In this document: in pieces, positions 1-8,823 of the stretch | Numbering within the stretch: position 1 is the first letter of the stretch | Layout of the letters: each line of letters begins with the position of its first letter | DNA from: Roseiarcus sp963835955 | GTDB taxonomy: Bacteria; Pseudomonadota; Alphaproteobacteria; Rhizobiales; Beijerinckiaceae | DNA: 64,000 bases | Direction of reading: 5' to 3' | Assembly: GCA_963835955.1 (NCBI GenBank) | Contig: CAWIHZ010000001.1 | Coordinates: forward strand, 62,001 to 126,000 | Notes under the pieces: generated by a model | What the model saw: the letters and a program-made list of their open reading frames with translations, nothing else | What the model was told of the DNA's origin: nothing | The model's database searches: none | Program-made: the position numbers and the translations under genes

Positions 1-1
1 C

Positions 2-928
2 GCCGTGGATCATCCGCTGATCGGGGAAAAGGACATCGCCGCGCTGAAGGCGAAAATCCTCGCCTCCGGCCTGTCGGTTTCCGAGCTTGCGTCGACGGCC
101 TGGGCGTCGGCGTCGACGTTCCGCGGCGGCGACAAGCGCGGCGGAGCGAACGGCGCGCGCATCCGCCTTAGCCCCCAGAAGGACTGGGACGTCAATGAGC
201 CGACCCGGCTGGCGAAGGTTCTGCAGGGGCTGGAAGCAATCCAGAAGGCGTTCAACGCCACGCAGTCTGGCGGGAAAAAGGTCTCGCTGGCCGACCTGAT
301 CGTCCTCGCCGGCGGCGCGGCGGTCGAGAAAGCCGCCAAGGACGCCGGACTGGAGGTGAAGGTCCCGTTCACGCCGGGGCGCATGGACGCGTCGCAGGAT
401 CAAACCGACGTCGAGTCGTTCGAGCCGCTCGAACCGACGGCTGACGGCTTCCGCAACTATCTCAGCGGCAAGCAGCGCCTGTCGCCCGAGGAGCATCTGA
501 TCGATCGGGCGCAACTCTTGACGCTGACGGCGCCTGAGTTGACGGTTCTGGTCGGCGGCCTGCGCGTGCTCGGCGCAAACGCCGGGGGGTCCAAGCACGG
601 CGTCCTCACCAAGACGCCCGGCGCGCTGACCAACGACTTCTTCGTCAACCTGCTCGACATGGGCACGCAGTGGCGGCCGGCCGCCGGCGCCGAGGGCGTG
701 TACGAGGGGGGCGACCGGAAAACGAACGAAGTCAAATGGACCGGAACCCGCGTCGATCTGATCTTCGGTTCGGATTCGCAACTGCGGGCGATCGCGGAAG
801 TCTATGCGTGCGCGGACGCGAAGGAGAAGTTCGCCAAGGACTTCGCGAGGGCCTGGGCCAAAGTGATGGAACTCGACCGCTTCGACCTCGCCTCTCGCGG
901 TGAGCCCCTCGCAATGGCGGCGGAGTAA
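2..928 (+). CDS. katG: Catalase-peroxidase KatG, C-terminal half (5' end outside window)
   Basis: Bifunctional haem catalase-peroxidase that removes hydrogen peroxide. Only the last ~308 residues are present; the reading frame is open to the left edge, so the gene starts upstream. Family members are about 720-740 residues, so this is the C-terminal peroxidase-like domain, which does not bind haem, plus the linker into it. Recognisable stretches include STFRGGDKRGGANGARIRL and, later, ADLIVLAGGAAVEKAA and the C-terminal LTNDFFVNLLDMGTQW, all typical of KatG. The GTG at position 5 is an internal valine codon, not a start. A strong stem-loop followed by a T-rich run lies just after the stop. The active-site residues of the N-terminal domain cannot be checked here. 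Confidence 0.95.
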   Translation, partial: AVDHPLIGEKDIAALKAKILASGLSVSELASTAWASASTFRGGDKRGGANGARIRLSPQKDWDVNEPTRLAKVLQGLEAIQKAFNATQSGGKKVSLADLIVLAGGAAVEKAAKDAGLEVKVPFTPGRMDASQDQTDVESFEPLEPTADGFRNYLSGKQRLSPEEHLIDRAQLLTLTAPELTVLVGGLRVLGANAGGSKHGVLTKTPGALTNDFFVNLLDMGTQWRPAAGAEGVYEGGDRKTNEVKWTGTRVDLIFGSDSQLRAIAEVYACADAKEKFAKDFARAWAKVMELDRFDLASRGEPLAMAAE

Positions 929-938
929 CGCCGCCAGT

Positions 939-968
939 CCGCGCGCCGACAGGGCGCGCGGCTTCTTT
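939..968 (+). terminator. Rho-independent terminator of katG
   Basis: A perfect 9-bp GC stem (939-947 with 953-961) closes a 5-base loop and is followed by cttcttt. It lies 11 bases after the katG stop codon. Stem strength and position fit an intrinsic terminator, although the T tract is interrupted. Confidence 0.75.
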
Positions 969-984
969 CGCGTGAGCGCCGGCC

Positions 985-1032
985 CCGTTTTCAGCCGCGT
1001 TTCGTGCAATTCCAGAGACTTGCGGCGCCATT
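985..1032 (+). repeat. Bipartite 48-bp repeat, copy 1
   Basis: The first 15 bases (ccgttttcagccgcg) and the last 14 (cttgcggcgccatt) are identical to copy 2 at 1367-1414. The central 19 bases are unrelated. Spacing between the conserved ends is the same in both copies. Confidence 0.8.
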
Positions 1033-1231
1033 TTCAGCCGACCGCAACGCCCAAGCGCCCCTCCGCTCATCAGGGAAAGCAGTAAGGCGCCCGGCGCGCG
1101 CCGCGAGGGATAGCTCTGCAAATCAGGTGGAAGCCAGGGAAAGCAAAAGCGGAAGCAAAGAAAAACAAAAGGGAAGACAGGGAGAGTAAAAGGGAAGGAA
1201 GAGAAAGTTCTTTGTCTCGGTGAATCAAGGC

Positions 1232-1260
1232 GTTTCAAGGGCTTACGCGCGACTCCAAAT
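1232..1260 (+). repeat. Interspersed repeat, copy A (matches 31811-31839)
   Basis: A 29-base stretch ending in ctccaaat matches 31811-31839 at 25 of 29 positions. Both copies follow a purine-rich run containing agcggaa words, which suggests one longer diverged element rather than a chance match. Confidence 0.6.
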
Positions 1261-1366
1261 AAAAAATATTCTCGCGCCGCTTAGCGCCCCTTGACGTCCC
1301 TCCCTCTTTCTTTCGTTCTCCCGAGGCTCCTCAAACTGTTCTTTTAAGTTCTGAGAGGGGCTGGCG

Positions 1367-1414
1367 CCGTTTTCAGCCGCGGATTGCGTCTTTTCAATCG
1401 CTTGCGGCGCCATT
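1367..1414 (+). repeat. Bipartite 48-bp repeat, copy 2
   Basis: Same conserved ends and same 34-base offset between them as copy 1 (985-1032), with a different 19-base centre. It lies 382 bases downstream of copy 1 in the same orientation. Confidence 0.8.
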
Positions 1415-1999
1415 CGGCGCCAATTCGTCGGCCGCTTGCCCTTAAGCGAGACCCGTGATCTGCGCTTCGCCCCCGGATCGATCATCCCTAAAGACGGGAT
1501 TAAGGACCGGGAGCCGGACTGGGCTTTGCTTAAGACGTTTCAGCATGGGCGTCCGCTCGGAACCGATTCCGGTTTCGAATCCGAGCAAACGAGGCGCCAG
1601 CCCCAAAACCATGCCGAGAGCTTAAGACTTCGCGTCCCTTGCCGTTGTTCAGCGTGTCAACCCGCCCGCGTGAGGCCTTAAAGCGGCCGCTGCCCTCGGC
1701 GCGCCAGGCGCGCCTCGATCCAGCGACGAGGAAGACCATAACACGACTTCTGATTTTCTCAAAGAGATTGTCGCAGAAAATTGATTTACCAAAATCGGCG
1801 CCTCCCGCCTCCTGCCCCGCCATCCCGGAGCCCGGCAAGCCGCCCACGGACCCCGTCACTCAATTGATGCGTCTCACCCGAGAGGCGCAGTCCAAAGCAA
1901 CGAAAGTGGGGAAAACTGCAAGCCGTAATACAACTCTACCCATAATGCCCAAACCCTCGCCGCAAACCCAGCCAACCTCATCCACGCCCTCTCCGGCTA

Positions 2000-2349
2000 A
2001 CCGACGGGTCGGGAGTTCCGGTCGCCTTGAAACTCGTGCCGCTTGCCGACGCCGGACTGCCAAGCCCTCCCCAGCGCGCGGCCCAGGTCGCCGCAGTCTT
2101 TCGCGGGCCATTTCACGCTTCCCCGCGCCTGCGAAGCCGGGCGCGTACAAGTTCACCATCTCGTCGGAGGGCTGGCTCGACGTCCCCGACGGCGGCAAAT
2201 ATCTGCGCGCCGCCGGGTTCTCCGGCGCGACGTCGTGCGAGGGCGCACGCAAGAGCGTCATGTTCGACTTGCCGCCCCGATCGGTCGCGATTCAGGTCAC
2301 CGGCCTGAAGGATGACGAAATCTCGGCCATCGTCTCGCCAGGGGAATAA
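2000..2349 (+). pseudogene. Decayed periplasmic conserved protein gene (two frame changes)
   Basis: The three forward frames read in turn give one recognisable protein. From about 2003 frame 2 gives DGSGVPVALKLVPLADAGLP; near 2090 frame 3 gives FAGHFTLP; from about 2125 frame 1 gives PAPAKPGAYKFTISSEGWLD through to the stop at 2349. This matches a family of small secreted proteins of unknown function common in Rhizobiales, with an N-terminal VAL-L-P-ADA-LP stretch and a C-terminal domain with SEGWLDV and a conserved Cys before the RKSV motif (here SCEGARKSV). The signal peptide and start are not recognisable upstream. Two frame changes within about 60 bases and the missing start argue for a pseudogene; sequencing errors are the alternative. 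Confidence 0.65.
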
Positions 2350-2375
2350 GTCGATTTCATCGACCTCTTTCGTTT
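2350..2375 (+). terminator. Possible weak terminator between convergent genes
   Basis: A 6-bp stem (2350-2355 with 2359-2364, loop ttc) is followed by ctctttcgttt, directly after the pseudogene stop and ahead of the purH stop on the other strand. The stem is short, so the call is tentative. Confidence 0.35.
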
Positions 2376-2409
2376 GTCGATGACCGGTTCCCCGCCTCGA
2401 CGTTCGGCC

Positions 2410-4011
2410 TCAATGCCGGAAGTGCCGCATTCCGGTGAAGACCATGGCGATTCCGGCCTCGTCGGCGGCCGCGACGACGCTGGCGTCGCGCAATGAGCCG
2501 CCAGGCTGAATGACGGCGGTGGCGCCGGCTTCGATCGCCGAGACGAGGCCGTCCGCGAACGGGAAAAAAGCGTCGGAGGCGACGGCGGAGCCCTTCGTTC
2601 GCGGCTCCGCCCAGCCGGCGGCCGCCGCGGCCTCGACCGCCTTGCGGGCCGCGACGCGCGCGGAATCGACCCGCGACATCTGCCCCGCGCCAATTCCCGC
2701 CGTCGCGCCATCCTTGACATAGACGATCGCGTTCGACTTCACGTGTTTGGCGACGCGCCAGGCCATCAGCATGTCGGCCATTTCGCGGGGGCTCGGCGCG
2801 CGCTTGGTCACTACCTTCAAAGCGTCCTCGTCGAGTTCGCCGTTGTCGCGGTCCTGCACCAGGAGCGCGCCGGCGACCGAGCGCATGGTCAGCGAGGGCG
2901 CCCGTGGGTCGGGGAGCGCGCCGGCGACAAGCAGGCGCAAGTTCAACTTCGACGCGACGATCGCACGGGCCTCGTCGTCGGCCTCCGGGGCGATGATCAC
3001 TTCGGTGAAGATTTCGACGATTCTGCGCGCCGCCTCGGCGTCGAGGCGCCGGTTCAGCGCGACGACCCCGCCGTAGGCCGAAACCGGATCGCAGGCCAAA
3101 GCCTTTTCGTAGGCCTCCTCGAGAGTCGCGCCTACGGCGACGCCACAGGGGTTGGCATGCTTGATGATCGCCACCGCCGCGTTCTTTTCCGGATCGAATT
3201 CGGCGACCAGCTCGAAGGCGGCCTCGGCGTCGTTGATGTTGTTGTAGGACAGTTCCTTGCCCTGGATCTGCCGCGCGGAAGCGACCCCGGGGCGCGCTTC
3301 GGCGGTCAGATACAGCGCCGCGGCCTGATGCGGATTTTCGCCGTAGCGCAGCGCGCCGAATCCGCGGTGCAGAACCCCCCCGATGGCGCGCCACTTCGGC
3401 GCCGTCTCGCGAATTTCGCCGGCGAGCCAGTTGGAGATCGCCGCGTCGTAGACCGCCGTGCGGGCGAAGGCCTTTTGCGCCATTTTGCGGCGAAAGGCGA
3501 GGCTCGTCGCCCCGCCGTTGCGCTCCATTTCCTCCATCAGCGCGCCGTAGTCGCCGACATCGACGATGACGACCACGTCATCGTGGTTCTTGGCCGCGCC
3601 GCGGATCATCGCCGGGCCGCCGATGTCGATGTTTTCGATTCGGTCCTCGAACGACGCCTCGCCGCTGAGCGTCTCCTCGAACGGATAGAGGTTGACGACC
3701 AGAAGATCGATCGGCGTTATGTCGTTGGCGATCATCGCCGCCTGATGGGCGGGATCGGAACGGATCGCCAGCAGCCCGCCGTGCACGCGCGGGTGGAGGG
3801 TCTTGACCCGCCCGTCCATCATCTCGGTGAAGCCGGTGACCTGCGCGACATCGACCACGGCGAGTCCGGCGGCGTTCAGCGCCGCGCCGGTGCCGCCGGT
3901 CGAGAGGAACTCGACGCCGCGCGCCTCGAGCGCGCGGGCGAGATCGACGAGACCGGACTTGTCGGAAACGGAGATGAGCGCCCGACCGATCTTCACCATA
4001 TCCGTGGCCAT
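2410..4011 (-). CDS. purH: Bifunctional AICAR transformylase / IMP cyclohydrolase PurH
   Basis: Catalyses the last two steps of de novo purine synthesis: formylation of AICAR by 10-formyl-THF, then cyclisation to IMP, in the cytosol. The 533-residue product has the family length. The N-terminal IMP cyclohydrolase (MGS-like) domain begins IGRALISVSDKSGLVDLARA; the C-terminal transformylase has the catalytic Lys-His in IIKHANPCGVA, and the protein ends GMRHFRH as in typical PurH. The start chosen is the ATG of MATDMVK at 4011, with GAGGAG upstream; an 18-codon extension to 4065 has no family similarity. It is monocistronic here. A 7-bp stem hairpin lies 20 bases upstream of the start in the leader. 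Confidence 0.97.
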   Translation of the reverse strand: MATDMVKIGRALISVSDKSGLVDLARALEARGVEFLSTGGTGAALNAAGLAVVDVAQVTGFTEMMDGRVKTLHPRVHGGLLAIRSDPAHQAAMIANDITPIDLLVVNLYPFEETLSGEASFEDRIENIDIGGPAMIRGAAKNHDDVVVIVDVGDYGALMEEMERNGGATSLAFRRKMAQKAFARTAVYDAAISNWLAGEIRETAPKWRAIGGVLHRGFGALRYGENPHQAAALYLTAEARPGVASARQIQGKELSYNNINDAEAAFELVAEFDPEKNAAVAIIKHANPCGVAVGATLEEAYEKALACDPVSAYGGVVALNRRLDAEAARRIVEIFTEVIIAPEADDEARAIVASKLNLRLLVAGALPDPRAPSLTMRSVAGALLVQDRDNGELDEDALKVVTKRAPSPREMADMLMAWRVAKHVKSNAIVYVKDGATAGIGAGQMSRVDSARVAARKAVEAAAAAGWAEPRTKGSAVASDAFFPFADGLVSAIEAGATAVIQPGGSLRDASVVAAADEAGIAMVFTGMRHFRH

Positions 4012-4030
4012 TGGCTCACCGCTCCTCACG

Positions 4031-4054
4031 CCGCAGCGAAACGATTTGCTGCGG
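4031..4054 (-). promoter_or_regulatory. Hairpin in the purH leader
   Basis: Perfect 7-bp inverted repeat ccgcagc/gctgcgg with a 10-base loop, centred about 30 bases upstream of the purH start. No T-run follows on the purH strand, so it is not a terminator. A role in translation or mRNA stability is only a possibility. Confidence 0.4.
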
Positions 4055-4381
4055 CGCATTAGCATGGTTCAAGCCGACCTGAAACGGCGAAAGGAGGAAG
4101 GCGGGAACGCATGGCCGAGCGCGAACGGCGGCCGTCACCGCCGGCATGGACGCGGCAAGTTTCCGACTCGAATTCAGCGCCAGTGGTGGCGCGGATTAAT
4201 AGCGGCGCCATCCTGGAGTATGGAGGCTTTCTGGCAATGTGTTAGTATTTGCTGACGACGCGAAGGCGGGAAGATTTGGGACGCACGCTGATTTCGGGCG
4301 GGATTGAACGCCGCCAGCCATGGCGACGGCCTAGATCGCTCCAATTCGCGATCCAAAGTTTGTCAACAGGCCGTTTGTACA
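4055..4381. other. Divergent spacer between purH and the cyclase gene
   Basis: About 330 bases between the purH leader hairpin and the cyclase start. It must carry the promoters of both genes, but no -35/-10 pair or operator stands out. No coding potential is convincing. Confidence 0.5.
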
Positions 4382-6142
4382 ATGGAAACCAGCTCCGTAG
4401 AGCGGCGCCTCGCGGCAATTGTCGCGGCGGACGTCGTTGGCTACAGCCGCCTCATGGAAGTCGATGAGGAGGGAACGCTCGCTCGACTGAAGACGGTGCG
4501 GGTTGAGGTGATCGACCCGGCGATCGCAAACTGCAAGGGTCGTATCATCAAGACGACCGGCGACGGCATATTGGCGGAATTTCAGAGCGTCACCGAGGCG
4601 CTAAGGTGCGCGGTCGACTTTCAAGAGCGGATGGCGCGACGAAATCGGGATATGCCCTCCTCGCGCGCCCTGCTTTACCGCATCGGCATCAATTTGGGCG
4701 ACGTCATTGTTGAGGAAAGCGATATCTTCGGCGACGGCGTCAATGTCGCGGCGCGCCTCGAATCGATCGCCGAGCCGGGCGGAATCTGCATCTCGGGGGC
4801 AGTGCGCGATCAGGTTGGCGACCGGCTGGACGTCGAATACGCCGATCTCGGCGAGCAGCAGGTCAAGAACATCAACCGGCCGATTCACGTTTTCAAGGTC
4901 CTGCCGCCATCCGCGGACAAGGGACAGGCCGGCCACGACGATGCGGCGCCGCCCAAGGCCAGCGCCAAGAAGCCGTCGATCGCGGTCCTGCCGTTTGTCA
5001 ACATGAGCGGCGATCCCGAGCAGGAGTTTTTCGCCGACGGGCTGACCGAGGACATCATCACCGAACTGTCGCGCTTCCGGCAGCTGCTCGTGATCTCGCG
5101 CAACGCCGTTTTCGTCCACAAGGGTAAGCCGATCAAGGCGCAGCAGGTCGCGCGAGAATTCGGGGTCGACTACATCGCTGAAGGAAGCGTGCGCAAGGCC
5201 GCCGATCGGGTCAGAGTCACGGTTCAATTGATCGACGGCGAAACCGAGACCCATGTCTGGGCCGAGCGCTACGACCGAAAGCTCGAGGATATCTTCGCGA
5301 TCCAGGACGAGGTCACCTCGTCCATCGCCGCGACTCTATTCGGGCGGGTGGAGGCGGCGAGGCACGGCCGGGTCCAACGAAAAACCACCGCGAACATGGC
5401 GGCGTACGAGTGCGTGCTGACCGGCAAGGTCCTGCATCATCAGTCGAAGCGCGAGGCCAACGCCGACGCGGTTCGCGCTCTGGACCGGGCGATCGAGCTC
5501 GACCCCAACTATGCCCACGCCCACGCCTGGAAGGCGTGCGCGATGGGCCAGGCCTGGCTGCACGATTGGTGCGACGACAGGCAGGCGAGCGAGCAGGTGA
5601 TTTTGGAAGAATTGCGGACCGCGCTTGCGCTCGACGACAACGATGCGGACGTGCACCGCATACTCGCGGCCATCAACCTCAACTTCAACGAGCACGACAA
5701 GGCGGTCTATCATCAGGAACGCGCCCTCTCTCTCAATCCGAACAGCGATCTGATCGTCGTGCAGCAGGGAGAGGTGCTGACCTGGCTCGGCCGTCCCGAA
5801 GAGGGGATCGAGTGGGTTCGCCGGGCGATGCGGCTCAATCCCTATCATCCCGAGCGCTTTTGGAGTCATCTCGGTCGCGCGCAATACTCGGCCCGAGCCT
5901 ACGCCGATGCGATCGCGTCGTTCAGCAAGCTGACGGCGCCGGACTACGGCCATCACGCCTTTCTGGCGGCGTCGGCCGCGCAACTCGGCAACCGCGTCGC
6001 CGCCGCCGCCCACGCGCGCGAGGCGCTCGAGCGGGCCCCGGCGTTCACGGCGCAGACCTTCCTGGAGACGCTCCACTATCGCCAGCCGGCGGACGCCGAA
6101 CACCTGCGCGAGGGCCTCGTGAAGGCCGGGTTGCCCGGCTAG
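4382..6142 (+). CDS. Class III adenylate cyclase with TolB-like and TPR domains
   Basis: A 586-residue protein that probably makes cAMP. Residues ~8-190 form a class III cyclase domain: the metal-binding aspartates are D17 (IVAADVVGYS) and D61 (KTTGDG), and the transition-state pair is N121/R125 in GDGVNVAARL. K57 plus the Asp in DIFGDG favour ATP over GTP. Residues ~200-330 resemble the TolB N-terminal domain (SIAVLPFVNMSGDPEQEFF, then GVDYIAEGSVRK and VWAERYDR). The rest is TPR-like, with repeated LDPNYAHAHAWK-type helices. No membrane segment is visible. The ATG at 4382 (METSSVERRL) is preferred; an upstream in-frame extension is not conserved in character. Family members of this architecture are abundant in Rhizobiales; the signal sensed is unknown. 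The stop codon lies inside an IS-end-like motif. Confidence 0.9.
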   Translation: METSSVERRLAAIVAADVVGYSRLMEVDEEGTLARLKTVRVEVIDPAIANCKGRIIKTTGDGILAEFQSVTEALRCAVDFQERMARRNRDMPSSRALLYRIGINLGDVIVEESDIFGDGVNVAARLESIAEPGGICISGAVRDQVGDRLDVEYADLGEQQVKNINRPIHVFKVLPPSADKGQAGHDDAAPPKASAKKPSIAVLPFVNMSGDPEQEFFADGLTEDIITELSRFRQLLVISRNAVFVHKGKPIKAQQVAREFGVDYIAEGSVRKAADRVRVTVQLIDGETETHVWAERYDRKLEDIFAIQDEVTSSIAATLFGRVEAARHGRVQRKTTANMAAYECVLTGKVLHHQSKREANADAVRALDRAIELDPNYAHAHAWKACAMGQAWLHDWCDDRQASEQVILEELRTALALDDNDADVHRILAAINLNFNEHDKAVYHQERALSLNPNSDLIVVQQGEVLTWLGRPEEGIEWVRRAMRLNPYHPERFWSHLGRAQYSARAYADAIASFSKLTAPDYGHHAFLAASAAQLGNRVAAAAHAREALERAPAFTAQTFLETLHYRQPADAEHLREGLVKAGLPG

Positions 6143-6640
6143 CGGCCTGTCGGACGCATCAGCGGTTACCGACGCCAGGCGGCCAACGACAAGAACCAGG
6201 TCGAACCGATGCTGGAGAAGATCGGCGCGTCGCCCGAAGGCTTGGGCAAGGTCGAACATCTGCTGGCCGACACCGGCTATTTCAGCGCGGGCGACGTGGC
6301 CGCCTGCGAGAAGGCCGGGGTCGAGCCCGTCATCGCGATGGGCCGACAGCCGCATCACCCACCGCTGACCGAGCGCTTCGCGGCGGCGCCCGAGGCGCCG
6401 AAAGGCCCGACGCCGGTCGAGGCGATGGCGCATCGGCTGAAGACGCCGCGGGGCCGAGCGCTCTACGCCTTGCGCAAACAGACCTCGGTGTCGGTGTTCG
6501 GCATCATCAAATCCGCGCTCGGATTCCGTCAATTTTCACTGCGCGGGCTCGAAAACGTGCGCGGCGCGTGGAGCCTCGTGACCATGGCATGGAATTTGAA
6601 TCGGATGTTCACCCTCGCTCCGACCTATCGAATGGCTTGA
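6143..6640 (+). pseudogene. IS1182/IS5-like transposase remnant, C-terminal part
   Basis: An open frame without a start of its own runs from the cyclase stop to 6640. It encodes the end of a DDE transposase: NDKNQVEPMLEKI, then KVEHLLADTGYFSAGDVAACE and the C-terminal RGRALYALRKQTSVSVFGII followed by RQFSLRGLENVRGAWSLV. These are hallmarks of IS1182-type transposases, whose full length is about 450-550 residues, so at least two thirds is missing. It is probably not functional. The left edge carries gcctgtcggac, also seen (as cccgtcggac) beside the second transposase remnant near 27.18 kb. Confidence 0.8.
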
Positions 6641-6772
6641 GCCGCCTCGCGCCAAAAATGGACATCCGCAGCCGCTCCAAGCGCATCAATTCGAACCCAC
6701 AAAGACTCAGGTCGCGATCAATCCAAGCCGCGAACTCGAAAACCTCGACATCGCAACTCAATCGCAGATAAC

Positions 6773-8443
6773 TCAGCCCGACAGGCGACTAATCGCGGCG
6801 CGCCGTCGCCCCTTCGCGCCGACGGGAGAGAGCGCCGCGGCGCCCGAGCCTGCGGGAATGGTCTTGCGCGCTTGATAATTCGCCCTGCTCACCATCATCA
6901 TCCCGTATATGATGAAAATCAGCGTGAAGTTCTCATGTTGCGACAGAAAGAAGCGGTACGCCAAAAATCCGGAGATAACGCCCGCGAAGGCGCCGTGCAG
7001 CGCCCCGTTCCTTGATGAGTCGTCGAGGTTTCGCTCGACTGCATACCATATCGCCGAAAGGCCCAACAGGAAAAACAGAATGAGTGAAGGAATGCCCGTC
7101 TCGACCATCAACGAAAGAGCGTAACTATCGATGGTGAAGCCTTGGGCTTGCGTGCCATTGCCGATGATTATCCCGCCGAGGTCGAATCCATGTCCTGTGA
7201 TAGGATTGGACAGGATATGGGGTATGGAAAGGTCCCATTGCTCGTAGCGGGCCTCCGTGCTGTAGGACGCCATACCGCCGCCCAGAACCATATTGTGCGC
7301 TCTGCGCCAAAAGAGAATCAGTCCGATAACGCCGGCGAACCCGATACTGGCGACAACTCCGATCAACGCGGATATCAAAGAGTGAGGATCGAATTTCCGC
7401 AATCGCAGGTACCAGAGGCCAGTGAACACCGCAGACCCCGTCAAGAACGTGAGGTATCCGCCCCTTGAGCCGCTGCAGAACACGGCCCCCGCGCAGGTGA
7501 CCAGGACCAGGAACCCGAGCGCGCGGTCACGCAAGTTCGTCGAATAAACTATGTAATAAATTCCGACGGACGCAAGCATTCCGGCGAATTCGCCAAACGA
7601 TAGCGCTGTATCGTAGATTGACATCGCCCGATAGCTTCCGTCCCGGAACGGCGAGCCATTCACCATGCGCGCCACGCTCGCGTTCGCCGCCATAAGTCGC
7701 TCCAGAAGTGCGGGCGGCATCAGCTCAATCATCAGGTGACGCTGGGTGACGAATTCGGCAATTCCAATAGTGCAAATCAAAATTGAGCAATAAGAGACGA
7801 CTTTCACAATTTTCTGGATTTCGTCATCGTTTTTTATCACAAAGAGCGCCACAAAAAATGGAATGAACCATGTAGTTATAGCATCGACCGCTGCAGATAA
7901 GCTTGCCGTCGGCGTCATTGAGGTGAAGAGCGACATTGCTATGGTAGTCAAAAACCCAATTACGCCAATCGACATGATTTTATTCGAACGCAAAACATTT
8001 GATGTTCTGGCGCGGTCGGCCGGCGAGACCGAAATCGAAAACGCGTAAAGTACGATGAGTGGAAACAGGACGGCTCTTCGAGCGGATATCCAGGGAAGGG
8101 AGGAGACCTGAACAGTATAATAATTGGGAACGCACAACGTAACAATTAGCGCTGCGAAAAAGAGAAACCGTATGCTCCTAGTCGCTGCCGCGCGAGGCAG
8201 ATCAGGCGCGACCCAAAGCAACACGAGGGCGGCGACCGCGACGATGCCGAATGCGCCGGTTGGGGGGAGGACGACAGCGGCAAAACCGACTATGAGGCCT
8301 AAGAAGATCGACGCCGTCGCCCAGCCGAGGACCGGCAGAAACGCCCAGATCAGGCCGGGCGCCGCCCGCAAACCTGCTATCGCCGCGATCTCGAACTCGA
8401 TCATCAGCCGCTCGACGCCGCGTCGTACGGAAATGTTTCTCAT
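6773..8443 (-). CDS. O-antigen ligase-like polytopic membrane protein
   Basis: A 556-residue inner-membrane protein with about ten or more hydrophobic segments and a long polar loop between residues ~350 and 430, containing the YSTEARYEQWDLSIPHILSNP segment followed by GHGFDLGG. That is the layout and loop motif of the WaaL/O-antigen ligase and Wzy polymerase family, which moves undecaprenyl-linked glycans onto lipid A core or polymerises repeat units. Substrate cannot be told from sequence. The first ATG (8443) has a GAAGG upstream; an ATG 13 codons later is the alternative. Beside it lie a broken methyltransferase and a transposase remnant, so this is likely part of a reduced surface-polysaccharide locus. 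Confidence 0.85.
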   Translation of the reverse strand: MRNISVRRGVERLMIEFEIAAIAGLRAAPGLIWAFLPVLGWATASIFLGLIVGFAAVVLPPTGAFGIVAVAALVLLWVAPDLPRAAATRSIRFLFFAALIVTLCVPNYYTVQVSSLPWISARRAVLFPLIVLYAFSISVSPADRARTSNVLRSNKIMSIGVIGFLTTIAMSLFTSMTPTASLSAAVDAITTWFIPFFVALFVIKNDDEIQKIVKVVSYCSILICTIGIAEFVTQRHLMIELMPPALLERLMAANASVARMVNGSPFRDGSYRAMSIYDTALSFGEFAGMLASVGIYYIVYSTNLRDRALGFLVLVTCAGAVFCSGSRGGYLTFLTGSAVFTGLWYLRLRKFDPHSLISALIGVVASIGFAGVIGLILFWRRAHNMVLGGGMASYSTEARYEQWDLSIPHILSNPITGHGFDLGGIIIGNGTQAQGFTIDSYALSLMVETGIPSLILFFLLGLSAIWYAVERNLDDSSRNGALHGAFAGVISGFLAYRFFLSQHENFTLIFIIYGMMMVSRANYQARKTIPAGSGAAALSPVGAKGRRRAAISRLSG

Positions 8444-8658
8444 AAAGTCCGATTTTCCTTCAAAGCCCCTAATTGACCGCTAGCTCGACGTTCGTCGCCG
8501 CTATTGCCTTGCGCGAACGTTGCCTTGGCGACGCGCGGACGGATTCGGCGCCTTCGCGCCCAAATCCACGCCTTATCAATCGAACAAGACAACGTCGAGG
8601 CGGACTTTGAACCACGGTCGCAGGATAACGTGAACTCAGGCGGGCCCGGAGGTAGTCA

Positions 8659-8823
8659 TCAACAAAAGATTCGCCAATACTGCCTTTGACCGCCGAGATC
8701 GAGAATTTGCACAGAGCCACGGCTCGAATAAGCCTCTTCAATCAGCGCTTCAATTTGGCCGCGTCGCCGCCTGCGCAATCGCGAACCGAGCGATTTGGGA
8801 TCGCTGTAATCGACCGCCTTCAT
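8659..8823 (-). pseudogene. Broken SAM-dependent methyltransferase, N-terminal fragment
   Basis: A 54-residue frame starting at the ATG at 8823 reads MKAVDYSDPKSLGSRLRRRR and then VQILDLGGQRQYWRI before a stop. This resembles the start of class I methyltransferases found in surface-polysaccharide loci, with the SAM-binding motif I as ILDLGG. The frame then breaks and no further methyltransferase motif could be followed with confidence toward 8470. The gene is probably a truncated relic linked to the neighbouring O-antigen ligase-like gene. Confidence 0.5.

Larger units (their letters stand above)
929..1999. other. Gene-poor stretch with short repeats; no supported gene
   Basis: About 1.07 kb without a convincing gene. 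Apart from the katG terminator it holds two copies of a 48-bp bipartite repeat, a purine-rich run (about 1130-1205), a sequence shared with the spacer near 31.8 kb, and an AT-rich patch near 1735-1800. The short open frames here have no family resemblance and lower-GC composition than neighbouring genes. It looks like old intergenic or decayed DNA. Confidence 0.6.

Noticed and set aside
1560..1590. Sequence with ttcgaatcc resembling a tRNA T-loop
   Set aside because: No acceptor or anticodon stems fit around it; no tRNA gene is supported anywhere in the window.
1639..1990. N-terminal part of a 236-codon frame before the decayed periplasmic protein
   Set aside because: Its first ~130 codons have no resemblance to a protein and lie in AT-rich intergenic sequence; only the end from about 2125 is homologous.
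5336..6532. Long antisense frame across the cyclase and transposase relic
   Set aside because: High-GC antisense shadow with Arg/Gly-rich composition and no domain.
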